A DNA stretch of 64,000 nt, taken from contig DJGX01000009.1 in the NCBI GenBank assembly GCA_002432865.1, forward strand, positions 1 to 64,000, given 5' to 3'. Below the pieces are notes generated by a model that had not been told where the DNA came from, ran no database searches, and saw nothing but the letters and a program-made list of their open reading frames with translations. Source of the DNA: Cloacimonetes bacterium UBA5835. Lineage in GTDB: Bacteria; Cloacimonadota; Cloacimonadia; Cloacimonadales; Cloacimonadaceae. The position numbers and the translations under genes were made by a program. This document shows, in pieces, positions 27,378 through 35,167 of this stretch. Positions within the stretch are counted from its first letter, which is position 1. Every line of letters starts with the position of its first letter.

Positions 27378-28778
27378 ATGGACTACAAAATTGCTGATAT
27401 AAACCTGGCAGATTGGGGCAGGAAAGAAATTGATCTGGCAGAAAAAGAAATGCCTGGTCTGGCAGCTTTGAAAGAAAGTTATAGTGAAAGAAAACCCTTA
27501 GCCGGAGCAAAAATAACTGGCAGTTTACATATGACTATTCAAACTGCGGTTTTAATTGAAACTCTTGTAGAACTTGGAGCTCAAGTTCGTTGGGCAAGCT
27601 GTAATGTTTTTTCTACTCAGGATAATGCTGCTGCTGCTATTGCTAAAAGAGGAATTCCCGTATTTGCTTGGAAAGGTGAATCACTAAATGAATATTGGTG
27701 GTGTACTTGGCAAGCTTTATCCTGGGAAGATGGTCCAGATTTAATCGTTGATGATGGTGGAGATGCAACTTTGATGGTTCACGAAGGTTACCGTTTGGAA
27801 GAAATATATAAACAAACAGGAAAGATTCCAGAAATTGATGCGGAAAATGAAGAGATGAAAATTGTGCAGGAATTGATTATTAACGATTTGGAAAAAAAAC
27901 CGGAGAAATGGCATAAAATTGTAAAACACTTACACGGAGTTAGTGAAGAAACAACAACAGGAGTACATCGTCTTTATCAAAGAAGGGATGAAGGAACTTT
28001 ACTGTTTCCTGCCATCAATGTTAATGATTCCGTTACCAAATCCAAATTTGACAATCTTTATGGATGCCGCGAATCCTTGGCTGACGGAATAAAGAGAGGA
28101 ACGGATATAATGGTTGCTGGAAAAGTTGTTATGGTTTGTGGATATGGTGATGTAGGAAAAGGTTGCGCACAATCAATGCGTGGTTTAGGAGCCAGAGTTG
28201 TAATTAGTGAAATTGATCCTATTTGTGCGTTACAAGCAGCAATGGAAGGTTATGAAGTTAATACTGTTGAGAACATGCTGGAAATTGCTGATATCTTTAT
28301 TACTGCTACAGGTAATTGTGATGTTATTCGGGTTGACCATATTTTAAAAATGAAGAATAACGCTATTGTATGTAATATTGGCCACTTCGACAACGAAATT
28401 CAAGTAAATAAACTCTATGAAATGGAAGGTGTGGAGAAGGTTAACATTAAACCTCAGGTAGATTTAATCAAGCTCCCTAATGATACAACTATTATCTTAC
28501 TGTCTGAAGGGCGGTTAGTTAATCTTGGCAATGCTACAGGGCATCCTTCATTTGTGATGAGCTGTTCTTTCAGCAATCAGGTTTTAGCCCAAATTGAACT
28601 CTGGCAAAATGAGCATAATATTGATGTGTACACTTTGCCCAAACAAATGGATGAAGAAGTTGCTCGTTTACATCTTCCCAAGTTAGGAGTGAAATTAACT
28701 CAACTCTCAAAAAAGCAGGCAGAATACATTAATGTACCTATTGAGGGCCCATATAAACCTGAATATTATCGCTATTAA
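27378..28778 (+). CDS. ahcY: Adenosylhomocysteinase (S-adenosylhomocysteine hydrolase)
   Basis: Splits S-adenosylhomocysteine to homocysteine and adenosine, clearing the product of SAM-dependent methylation; cytoplasmic and NAD-dependent. The start at ATG 27378 is preferred to ATG 27363 because agagga lies at the right distance and it begins at the family's usual N-terminus, MDYKIADINLADWGR. Hallmarks include GSLHMTIQTAVLIETL, WASCNVFSTQDNAAAAI, DDGGDATL, the NAD-binding GYGDVGKG, and the C-terminal LHLPKLGVKLTQLSKKQAEYI and KPEYYRY. At 467 residues it is full length. It follows pnp by about 30 bp, so it may be in the same transcript. Confidence 0.97.
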   Translation: MDYKIADINLADWGRKEIDLAEKEMPGLAALKESYSERKPLAGAKITGSLHMTIQTAVLIETLVELGAQVRWASCNVFSTQDNAAAAIAKRGIPVFAWKGESLNEYWWCTWQALSWEDGPDLIVDDGGDATLMVHEGYRLEEIYKQTGKIPEIDAENEEMKIVQELIINDLEKKPEKWHKIVKHLHGVSEETTTGVHRLYQRRDEGTLLFPAINVNDSVTKSKFDNLYGCRESLADGIKRGTDIMVAGKVVMVCGYGDVGKGCAQSMRGLGARVVISEIDPICALQAAMEGYEVNTVENMLEIADIFITATGNCDVIRVDHILKMKNNAIVCNIGHFDNEIQVNKLYEMEGVEKVNIKPQVDLIKLPNDTTIILLSEGRLVNLGNATGHPSFVMSCSFSNQVLAQIELWQNEHNIDVYTLPKQMDEEVARLHLPKLGVKLTQLSKKQAEYINVPIEGPYKPEYYRY

Positions 28779-28781
28779 GAT

Positions 28782-29354
28782 ATGGCTACACACAAACCTG
28801 TATATATAGATGAATTATATGGTGAACTTGAGCTTTTCACAGATGACAGAAATTGGGTGGTAGTGCATACCAAACCACGCTGTGAAAAGAAAGTTGCCGA
28901 TTACGCTAAAAAGAATCAGATCACTTATTATCTACCCCAATATACCGATAAGCGTGTATATCAAAGGCGCAAGGTAGATGTGGATAAGATTCTTTTCCCC
29001 TCCTATATTTTTGTGGGAATTGATTTCAAAAACAAGCAGGAATTACTGATATCTGGTTATACTGTCAATTTCCTGAAAGTGAATGCTCAAAAAGAACTAG
29101 TAGATGAATTGAGGGCAATCTATTATGGTAGGCAAAAAAAGGTGGAAATGCAACCTGGACTTTGGCTTGAAAAAGGATTGGAAGTAGAAATTGTAAACGG
29201 TCCTCTAAAAGGGATTCACGGTGTAGTGGAAAACCAATCTAAGCTCACGGAAGTGCGTTTACAAGTAAATATCTTAAGGCAGGCAGTTTTGGTTAAAGTT
29301 AGCACTGAAGATATTAAGATTATCGGTGAATATGAAGTTGTGGAGATAGATTAA
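28782..29354 (+). CDS. NusG-family transcription antiterminator (RfaH/UpxY-like paralogue)
   Basis: 190 residues with a NusG N-terminal domain (NWVVVHTKPRCEKKVADYA, YLPQYTD, KILFPSYIFVGID) and a C-terminal KOW domain (GPLKGIHGVVENQ). The spacing matches NusG, but the sequence is divergent. It does not sit in the secE-nusG-rplK setting; instead it lies directly upstream of nucleotide-sugar genes, with which it overlaps or abuts. Specialised paralogues of this kind (RfaH, UpxY, LoaP) help RNA polymerase through long polysaccharide operons. That role is inferred from position. The start is 3 bp after the ahcY stop. Confidence 0.88.
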   Translation: MATHKPVYIDELYGELELFTDDRNWVVVHTKPRCEKKVADYAKKNQITYYLPQYTDKRVYQRRKVDVDKILFPSYIFVGIDFKNKQELLISGYTVNFLKVNAQKELVDELRAIYYGRQKKVEMQPGLWLEKGLEVEIVNGPLKGIHGVVENQSKLTEVRLQVNILRQAVLVKVSTEDIKIIGEYEVVEID

Positions 29355-30286
29355 TGAAAATATTGATCACAGGTGGAGCAGGTTTTATTGGATCAAATGT
29401 AGCAGATACATATCTAAAAGCAGGGCATAAAGTGATAATTGTGGATAATTTAGTAACTGGTAAACGAAGAAACATAAATCCTGAAGCCGTATTTTACGAG
29501 ATGGATATTTGTGATGAAAACTTATCCCAAATCTTTGATAAGGAGAAACCAGATATTGTAAATCACCATGCAGCGCAGATTAGTGTTCCACTTTCAGTTG
29601 AAAATCCTCTTATGGATATCACAAGCAATGTATATGGTTGGGTGAATGTACTTCAGAATTGCATAAACAGTGGGGTAAAAAAAGTAATCTATATCTCCTC
29701 TGGAGGTGCTATTTATGGCGAAGCAGAAGAATATCCTACTACAGAAACATATAATCCTAAGCCCCTATCCATTTATGCTATTAATAAAAGTGTAGGGGAG
29801 GATTATTTATATTTCTATCGTTATCAATATGGGCTTGAATATACTATTTTACGTTATGCCAATGTTTATGGTCCCCGTCAAATTTCCAGTGGAGAAGCTG
29901 GTGTTGTATCTCTTTTTACCGAAAAATTATTGAAAGGTGATATACCTACAGTTTATCGTTATGATGGTGAACCAGATGGAATGATTAGGGATTATGTATA
30001 TGTAGGAGATGTAGTTAAAGCTAATTTACTTGCTTTGGAAATAGGTGAGGGAGATGCATTTAATATTGGAACTTGCCTTGAAACCAAAACCAGAGATTTA
30101 TATTGGGAAATTGCTAACCAGTTAGGTGTAAACGAAGAACCACATTACGGCGTTGCTCGAAAAGGGGATTTACACCGTTCCTTACTTTCATATGAAAAAG
30201 CAAAAAGAGTATTGGGTTGGGAACCCAAAATAGGCCTTAGTGAAGGTATTTCACAAGTTATTAAGTACATTAAGGAGCTCAAATGA
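29354..30286 (+). CDS. NAD-dependent sugar-nucleotide epimerase/dehydratase (GalE-like)
   Basis: A 310-residue extended SDR enzyme. The Rossmann motif GGAGFIG is at residues 7-13; the catalytic pair is Tyr141/Lys145 in YAINKS, with SSGGAIYG as the Ser segment; substrate-binding YANVYGPRQ and RDYVYVGDV follow. This pattern is typical of UDP-glucose/UDP-glucuronate 4-epimerases. Its ATG overlaps the last base of the NusG-like gene, and it overlaps ugd by 4 bp, so UDP-glucuronate made by Ugd may be its substrate. Role: cell-surface polysaccharide precursors. Confidence 0.9.
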   Translation: MKILITGGAGFIGSNVADTYLKAGHKVIIVDNLVTGKRRNINPEAVFYEMDICDENLSQIFDKEKPDIVNHHAAQISVPLSVENPLMDITSNVYGWVNVLQNCINSGVKKVIYISSGGAIYGEAEEYPTTETYNPKPLSIYAINKSVGEDYLYFYRYQYGLEYTILRYANVYGPRQISSGEAGVVSLFTEKLLKGDIPTVYRYDGEPDGMIRDYVYVGDVVKANLLALEIGEGDAFNIGTCLETKTRDLYWEIANQLGVNEEPHYGVARKGDLHRSLLSYEKAKRVLGWEPKIGLSEGISQVIKYIKELK

Positions 30287-31605
30287 AAATTGCAGTTATT
30301 GGTAGTGGCTATGTAGGTTTAACTACAGGTGCCTGTTTTGCAGAAATGGGGAACACGGTTATCTGTGTAGATAAGGATGAAGCTAAAATAAAGTTACTCA
30401 ATTCGGGTAAAGTTCCAATATTTGAGCCAGGTTTGCAAGAAATGATCAGTCGCAATATGGCTGCAAAACGTATTATTTTTACTTTAGACCTCAAATATGC
30501 TGTTCAAGAATCACATATTATCTTTATTGCAGTTGGAACTCCTCCTGGAGAAGATGGTTCTGCTGATTTACAATATGTAATTTGTGCTGCTGAAGAAATT
30601 TCTGGTTGTATGAATGAGCCCAAAATCATAGTTAATAAATCCACTGTTCCAGTTGGGACTGCAGATATAGTGCGTGCCAAAATTCAAGAAGTTCTCGATT
30701 CTCGTGGTTTGGAACTACCTTTTGATGTTGTATCCAATCCTGAATTTTTGAAAGAAGGCGCTGCAATAGATGATTTTATGAAACCTGATAGAGTTGTTAT
30801 CGGTACAGATAATCCTGAAGCTGGAGAAATTATGCGAACCTTATACGAACCGTTTTGCAGAACTAATGATAGGGTTTTGATTATGAATATTCGTTCAGCT
30901 GAAATGGCAAAATATGCAGCTAATGCTTTTTTGGCTACAAAGATATCATTTATTAACGAAATATCTCGTCTTTGCGATGCTTATGAAGCAGACATATCAG
31001 AAGTTCGAAATGGAATGTGTAGTGATTCTCGAATCGGTTACAAATTCATTTTTCCTGGAGTTGGTTATGGAGGCAGTTGTTTCCCCAAAGACATAAAAGC
31101 CCTTATTTATATGTCGCAAAAAGTGGGTTACAATCCTCTTATCTTAACAGCGGTGGAAGAAGTTAACAACTATCAGAAGAGGGTTTTAGTGGAAAAAGTA
31201 GTTCGTCATTTTGGTAGTAATTTATCTGGAAAAACCTTTGCAGTTTGGGGTTTAGCTTTTAAACCACAAACAGATGATATGCGAGAAGCACCTTCCATAG
31301 TAATCATCAATGAACTTCTTGCTATGGGAGCAAAAATAAAGGCCTATGATCCTGAAGCTATGGACGAAGCCAAAAAGATATTCGGGAACAATAATGTTGT
31401 AACTCTTTGTGCTGATGAATATGAAACCCTTAAAGATACAGATGCAATGTTACTAATTACAGAATGGCATCAGTTCCGTTATCCAGATTTCGAAAGGATG
31501 AGTAAAATTATGCGTCAAAAAGTTATCTTTGACGGGCGTAATCAATATAATCCCAAAGCTATTAAAGAGATGGGTTTTAGCTATTATGGGATTGGTAGAA
31601 GATAG
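30283..31605 (+). CDS. ugd: UDP-glucose 6-dehydrogenase
   Basis: Oxidises UDP-glucose to UDP-glucuronate using two NAD+. 440 residues: N-terminal NAD domain (GSGYVGLTTGACFAE), central helical domain, and the catalytic Cys266 in GVGYGGSCFPKD. The C-terminal domain has WGLAFKPQTDDMREAPS and KVIFDGRNQYNP. The start ATGA overlaps the epimerase stop, showing tight coupling. The UDP-mannose/GDP-mannose dehydrogenase relatives are less likely given the epimerase partner and the typical Ugd motifs. Confidence 0.95.
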   Translation: MKIAVIGSGYVGLTTGACFAEMGNTVICVDKDEAKIKLLNSGKVPIFEPGLQEMISRNMAAKRIIFTLDLKYAVQESHIIFIAVGTPPGEDGSADLQYVICAAEEISGCMNEPKIIVNKSTVPVGTADIVRAKIQEVLDSRGLELPFDVVSNPEFLKEGAAIDDFMKPDRVVIGTDNPEAGEIMRTLYEPFCRTNDRVLIMNIRSAEMAKYAANAFLATKISFINEISRLCDAYEADISEVRNGMCSDSRIGYKFIFPGVGYGGSCFPKDIKALIYMSQKVGYNPLILTAVEEVNNYQKRVLVEKVVRHFGSNLSGKTFAVWGLAFKPQTDDMREAPSIVIINELLAMGAKIKAYDPEAMDEAKKIFGNNNVVTLCADEYETLKDTDAMLLITEWHQFRYPDFERMSKIMRQKVIFDGRNQYNPKAIKEMGFSYYGIGRR

Positions 31606-31645
31606 TAATAATAAATATTTATTAGCAGCAGATAAAAAAATTGTC

Positions 31646-31668
31646 TTGACGGAAAGTCCTTCCATCAA
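31646..31668. repeat. Inverted repeat between ugd and rpsP
   Basis: TTGACGGAA (31646-31654) faces TTCCATCAA (31660-31668), eight of nine positions pairing across a 5-nt loop. It lies about 40 bp before the rpsP start. Either a weak terminator for ugd or a regulatory stem or operator for the ribosomal operon; no T run follows. Confidence 0.4.
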
Positions 31669-31706
31669 AACTTGGTAAAATATTGTTATAATTAGAAGGA
31701 GAACTA

Positions 31707-32000
31707 ATGGTAAAACTGAGATTAAGAAGGATGGGAGCAAACGATCAACCCTTCTATCGTATAGTGGCAGTTGATTCTCGCGAAAAACGAGATGGAAAAT
31801 ATATTGAATGCGTTGGTTGGTATGATCCAAAACCCGACCCTTCCAAAATAAACATAGATACAGAGCGTGCCATTTACTGGTTAAGTGTTGGTGCACAACC
31901 ATCTGATACTGTTTCTTCATTGTTAAGAAAAGCAGGTATACTTCAAATTTGGCACGAACGGAAACTTGCAAACCAGAAAACTGCGGATGCAGAAAAATAA
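31707..32000 (+). CDS. rpsP: Ribosomal protein S16
   Basis: A 97-residue 30S assembly protein: MVKLRLRRMGANDQPFYRIVAVDSR and GWYDPKPDPS are diagnostic. ATG 31707 follows aaggag. First gene of the conserved rpsP-khpA-rimM-trmD-rplS operon. Confidence 0.98.
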   Translation: MVKLRLRRMGANDQPFYRIVAVDSREKRDGKYIECVGWYDPKPDPSKINIDTERAIYWLSVGAQPSDTVSSLLRKAGILQIWHERKLANQKTADAEK

Positions 32001-32021
32001 ATAGATTAGCTGAGGTGAAAA

Positions 32022-32252
32022 ATGAAAGAACTGATTGAATTCATTGTTAAAGCTCTGGTTGATGATCCTTCGGAAGTGAATATTACCGAGATCACTGGCG
32101 ACAAAATAACCCTTTATGAGCTTAGGGTTTCGAAAGCTGACATTGGAAAGGTTATTGGCAAACGGGGTAGAACCGCAAGTGCCATCAGAACAATTATTAA
32201 TGCCGTTAGTACAAAACAGGGGAAGCGTGCCGAGCTCGAAATTATCGAGTAA
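32022..32252 (+). CDS. khpA: KH-domain RNA-binding protein KhpA
   Basis: A 76-residue single KH domain with the RNA-gripping loop GKVIGKRGRTA. KhpA (YlqC) works with KhpB/Jag in RNA binding linked to cell elongation and division. It lies between rpsP and rimM, its usual position. RBS gaggtg is upstream, and the stop abuts the rimM start. Confidence 0.95.
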   Translation: MKELIEFIVKALVDDPSEVNITEITGDKITLYELRVSKADIGKVIGKRGRTASAIRTIINAVSTKQGKRAELEIIE

Positions 32253-32783
32253 ATGAATCATCCTTTTTTAACTGGAATAGGCAAACTGGGTAGGCAGGAT
32301 GCAGATGGCTTTCATCCTGTGATGATCAAGCCAGAATTCATAACTGTGTTTTCTGAGCTTGAAGAATTGTATTTGATCTTTAACAGCGATAGAGTGTTTT
32401 ATGTAACTATCAGTGAGAGAAAAATAAAGGATAAAAAAACCTGGATTAAACTGAAAGAAGATGGAATCGCTGAAGAGCAATATCTACATAAAGATGTAGT
32501 AATTGCTATTGATGCACAAGATACTGAATCAAAAGGTACATCGTTGGATTATCTTTTAGGTTATCAAGCTATTTTTGCAGATGAAGAATTTGGAATAATA
32601 GAGGACTTCTTTTTCAATGGCGCTCAGCAGGTTTTACAGATTGTGGATAAGAATAAAATTGAATATCTAGTTCCTTTTGTTGATTATTATATAGATACGA
32701 TCCTTAACAATCCTGGCTGTGTAATTTTGAAAAATGCATTAGAGCTCATTGCCTTTTATCGGGCAGAAGCAAAATCGAAATGA
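32253..32783 (+). CDS. rimM: Ribosome maturation factor RimM
   Basis: Assists 30S head assembly by binding S19. 176 residues: N-terminal RimM barrel (TGIGKLGRQDADGFHPVM) and PRC-barrel domain (LDYLLGYQAIF, GIIEDFFFNGAQQVLQI, YLVPFVDYYI). The sequence is divergent: the usual GxxxGxxG(E)V opening is degraded to GKLGRQDADGFHPV. The position between khpA and trmD supports the call. It overlaps trmD by 4 bp. Confidence 0.85.
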   Translation: MNHPFLTGIGKLGRQDADGFHPVMIKPEFITVFSELEELYLIFNSDRVFYVTISERKIKDKKTWIKLKEDGIAEEQYLHKDVVIAIDAQDTESKGTSLDYLLGYQAIFADEEFGIIEDFFFNGAQQVLQIVDKNKIEYLVPFVDYYIDTILNNPGCVILKNALELIAFYRAEAKSK

Positions 32784-33451
32784 TCTTTGAAGTACTTTCT
32801 CTTTTTCCGGACTTCTTTTCCGGCTTTTTAACAAGCAGCATTATATTTAGAGCGATAGAAAATGAGCTGCTACAGGTGAAACTGACGGATTATCGCACTT
32901 ATTCTAAAAATAGACATCATCAAGTAGATGATTATCCCTATGGTGGCTTTCCCGGTATGGTTATTCAAGCACAGCCAATTTATGATGCTTTGCAAGAACT
33001 TTTGCTGGAAGGAAATGCTCCAGTTATATATTTTACTCCTCAAGGTAGAAGTTTAAATCAGCAGATACTGCAAAACTATACATCCTATGAACGGATAATC
33101 CTCCTCTGTGGTCACTACAAAGAAATTGATCAAAGAGTTCGAGACCTTTGTATTTCGGATGAAATTTCTATAGGAGATTATGTTTTAAGCGGAGGAGAAA
33201 TTCCAGCACTTGTTTTTATGGATGGAATTAGCAGATTGCTACCAGGAGTACTTAGTGATATAGAAAGTGCAAATAGTGATTCTTTCAGCAGTGGGGGATT
33301 GGGTTTTCCCTGTTATACACGACCTGACATATTTATGGGTTTAAAAGTTCCGGATATTTTACTTAGTGGCAACCATAAATTGATCAAACAATGGGCAAGT
33401 GAACAGGGTATATTACTTACAAGAACTCGCAGACCAGATTTGATAAAGTAA
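32780..33451 (+). CDS. trmD: tRNA (guanine-N1)-methyltransferase
   Basis: Makes m1G37 in tRNAs to prevent frameshifting. 223 residues with the SPOUT deep-knot motifs ILLCGHYKEIDQRV and YVLSGGEIPALVFMD, the opening LSLFPDFFSGFLTSSI, and DDYPYGGFPGMV. The C-terminal helical domain (PDIFMGLKVPDILLSGNHKLIKQW) is present. It starts inside rimM (4-bp overlap). Confidence 0.96.
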   Translation: MIFEVLSLFPDFFSGFLTSSIIFRAIENELLQVKLTDYRTYSKNRHHQVDDYPYGGFPGMVIQAQPIYDALQELLLEGNAPVIYFTPQGRSLNQQILQNYTSYERIILLCGHYKEIDQRVRDLCISDEISIGDYVLSGGEIPALVFMDGISRLLPGVLSDIESANSDSFSSGGLGFPCYTRPDIFMGLKVPDILLSGNHKLIKQWASEQGILLTRTRRPDLIK

Positions 33452-33671
33452 AACAAGCAAGCAGGAAGAAAGAAACCTGAACTTATGCGTGATTGCAAGG
33501 AATATGCCTGAAGGGAAATTATATCTCTGTGGGCCTTATCTTATTGTAGCAATGCATCTAATGAGGATAGAAATAACAGGGCGGTTTATAGAGAATTTAT
33601 TTTTAGTCCGTTCTCCCTTGATCACAATAGGTTTTTTTCTCCCGAGTATATATATGGGAGGAACCCAACAA
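33452..33671 (+). promoter_or_regulatory. Leader between trmD and rplS with a Shine-Dalgarno-sequestering hairpin
   Basis: A 220-nt spacer within an operon whose other genes touch or overlap. CTCCC (33639-33643) can pair with GGGAG (33656-33660), which is part of the rplS Shine-Dalgarno ggaggaa. A second copy of the anti-SD, ttctccc (33611-33617), could compete. This suggests translational control of rplS by an RNA switch, similar in position to the L19 leaders known in other phyla. Structural similarity to those was not tested. Confidence 0.45.
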
Positions 33672-34025
33672 ATGGATATTCTGCAACAAGTTGGCAGAGA
33701 CCAAATCAGAACAGACTTACCGGATTATCGCGTTGGCGATACCGTAAAGGTCCATTATAAAATTAAAGAAGGAAATAAGGAACGCATTCAGGTCTTTCAG
33801 GGTATCGTTATTCAAAAAAAAGGCGCTGGCGTTTCAAAAACTTTCACTGTACGTAAAGTTTCCAGTGGTGTTGGTGTGGAGAGGATATTTCCCCAAAATT
33901 CACCGAATATTGATAAGCTCGAAATAGTTCGGCATGGTCAAGTACGTAGAGCCAAACTATTTTATCTTCGTAGCGCTCAAGGGAAAGCTGGAAGAATCAA
34001 AGAAAGAAGAAGATTCACTGTATAG
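33672..34025 (+). CDS. rplS: Ribosomal protein L19
   Basis: A 117-residue 50S protein at the subunit interface: DYRVGDTVKVHYKIKEGNKERIQVFQG, FTVRKVSSGVGVERIFP, RRAKLFYLRS. A longer frame is open from 33489, but ATG 33672 has the ggagga RBS and matches the family N-terminus (MDILQQVGRDQIR). A terminator follows. Confidence 0.97.
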   Translation: MDILQQVGRDQIRTDLPDYRVGDTVKVHYKIKEGNKERIQVFQGIVIQKKGAGVSKTFTVRKVSSGVGVERIFPQNSPNIDKLEIVRHGQVRRAKLFYLRSAQGKAGRIKERRRFTV

Positions 34026-34047
34026 TTACTTAAAGAAACTCAATCTT

Positions 34048-34085
34048 AGCCCCTTCATTATTAATTGGAAGGGGCTTTATTTTTT
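34048..34085 (+). terminator. Rho-independent terminator of the rpsP-rplS operon
   Basis: agccccttc (34048-34056) pairs perfectly with gaaggggct (34068-34076), then ttatttttt. A strong terminator 22 bp after the rplS stop. Confidence 0.92.
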
Positions 34086-34242
34086 AATACAATACCGATT
34101 TCAGCTCCCTACTTTAAAATACTATATTGTAATTGCTGAATTTTAGTATAGCATCACGGAAATGCTGATCCGGTGATAATGATCTCAACCTTCTTTTTTG
34201 ATTCTAAATATTAGAACAGCCACAGCCCAAAAGGAGATATAT

Positions 34243-34710
34243 ATGGATACCAGATTATTTTATAACAGTCCCAATGGTTTTTTTCACCTCGTAATTGAAA
34301 TATTTGAAGAGACCATTATCAGTATAAATTTCTGCAGTAATCAAATTTCCAGCCAACCTGTTGAACCCCTGGAAAAAGAAATCTGTCATCAGTTTGATCT
34401 CTATTTTGAAAGTAAGAGCAAAGATTTTGATCTTCCTTTTTTTGCGACGGGAACTGTTTTTCAACTCTTAGTTTGGGAAGAAGTTTTGAAAATACCATAT
34501 GGATCTACCATATCATATAAAGATTTAGCTGAAAGGATTGGCAGATCGAATTCTGCCAGAGCTGTAGGTAGAGCTCTAAATCAAAATCCTATTCCCATTC
34601 TTATTCCTTGTCATCGGGTAATTGGTTCCAATAAAGATCTAAAAGGTTATGGGGGAGGGTTACCTATAAAAAAGAGGTTGCTTGAACTTGAAGGAAGTGT
34701 TACATTATGA
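34243..34710 (+). CDS. ogt: O6-alkylguanine-DNA alkyltransferase
   Basis: A suicide repair protein that transfers methyl groups from O6-methylguanine to its own cysteine. 155 residues from ATG 34243 (RBS aaggaga); a longer open frame from 34198 is not needed. Active-site PCHRVIG has Cys123. The helix-turn-helix and arginine-finger region is YGSTISYKDLAERIGRSNSARAVGRAL, with NPIPILIPCH. The N-terminal domain is short and divergent, as in Ogt-type enzymes without the Ada domain. It overlaps acpS by 4 bp. Confidence 0.94.
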   Translation: MDTRLFYNSPNGFFHLVIEIFEETIISINFCSNQISSQPVEPLEKEICHQFDLYFESKSKDFDLPFFATGTVFQLLVWEEVLKIPYGSTISYKDLAERIGRSNSARAVGRALNQNPIPILIPCHRVIGSNKDLKGYGGGLPIKKRLLELEGSVTL

Positions 34711-35084
34711 TTATAGGGATTGGATGTGATATTATAGAGGTTCAAAGAATTCAAAAGGCAATAGAGAATAATCCCCGTTTTTGTGATAAATTGTTTACTG
34801 CTGCCGAAATTGAATACTGTTCTCGAAAAGCAAATTCATATCAGTCATATGCAGTTAGGTTTGCAGCAAAAGAAGCTGTTATGAAAGCCTTGGGAACCGG
34901 TTGGAGTGAAACAGTAACTTGGTTGGATATTGAAATCATCGTGTCTGAAAAGGGTTTGCCTTCAGTAGTTCTTTCTGGTGAGGCTAAAGAAATAGCTGAT
35001 AATCTACTGATAAATAATATTCATCTCAGTTTGTCGCATGAAAAGAATTATGCCATAGCTTTCGTTATTATGGAAGCAGTATAA
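34707..35084 (+). CDS. acpS: Holo-[acyl-carrier-protein] synthase
   Basis: Transfers 4'-phosphopantetheine from CoA to ACP for fatty acid synthesis. 125 residues: GIGCDIIEVQRI carries Mg2+ ligand Asp8 and FAAKEAVMKALGTG the second ligand Glu and Lys. LSLSHEKNYAIAFV closes the domain. Start ATGA overlaps the ogt stop; no functional link with ogt is apparent. Confidence 0.95.
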   Translation: MIIGIGCDIIEVQRIQKAIENNPRFCDKLFTAAEIEYCSRKANSYQSYAVRFAAKEAVMKALGTGWSETVTWLDIEIIVSEKGLPSVVLSGEAKEIADNLLINNIHLSLSHEKNYAIAFVIMEAV

Positions 35085-35167
35085 ATTATCTGTAAGTTCG
35101 GTTCGAAAGTTGCTTCATTCTTAAGAAGTATACTAATGTTTGAGAATAATTAGGAGTATGCCATAAG

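Noticed and set aside
34150..34177. Overlapping inverted repeats (agcat/atgct and atcacgg/ccggtgat) before ogt, considered as a riboswitch or Ada-type operator
   Set aside because: Stems of 5-8 bp with a bulge and no recognised aptamer or regulator site; too weak to call.
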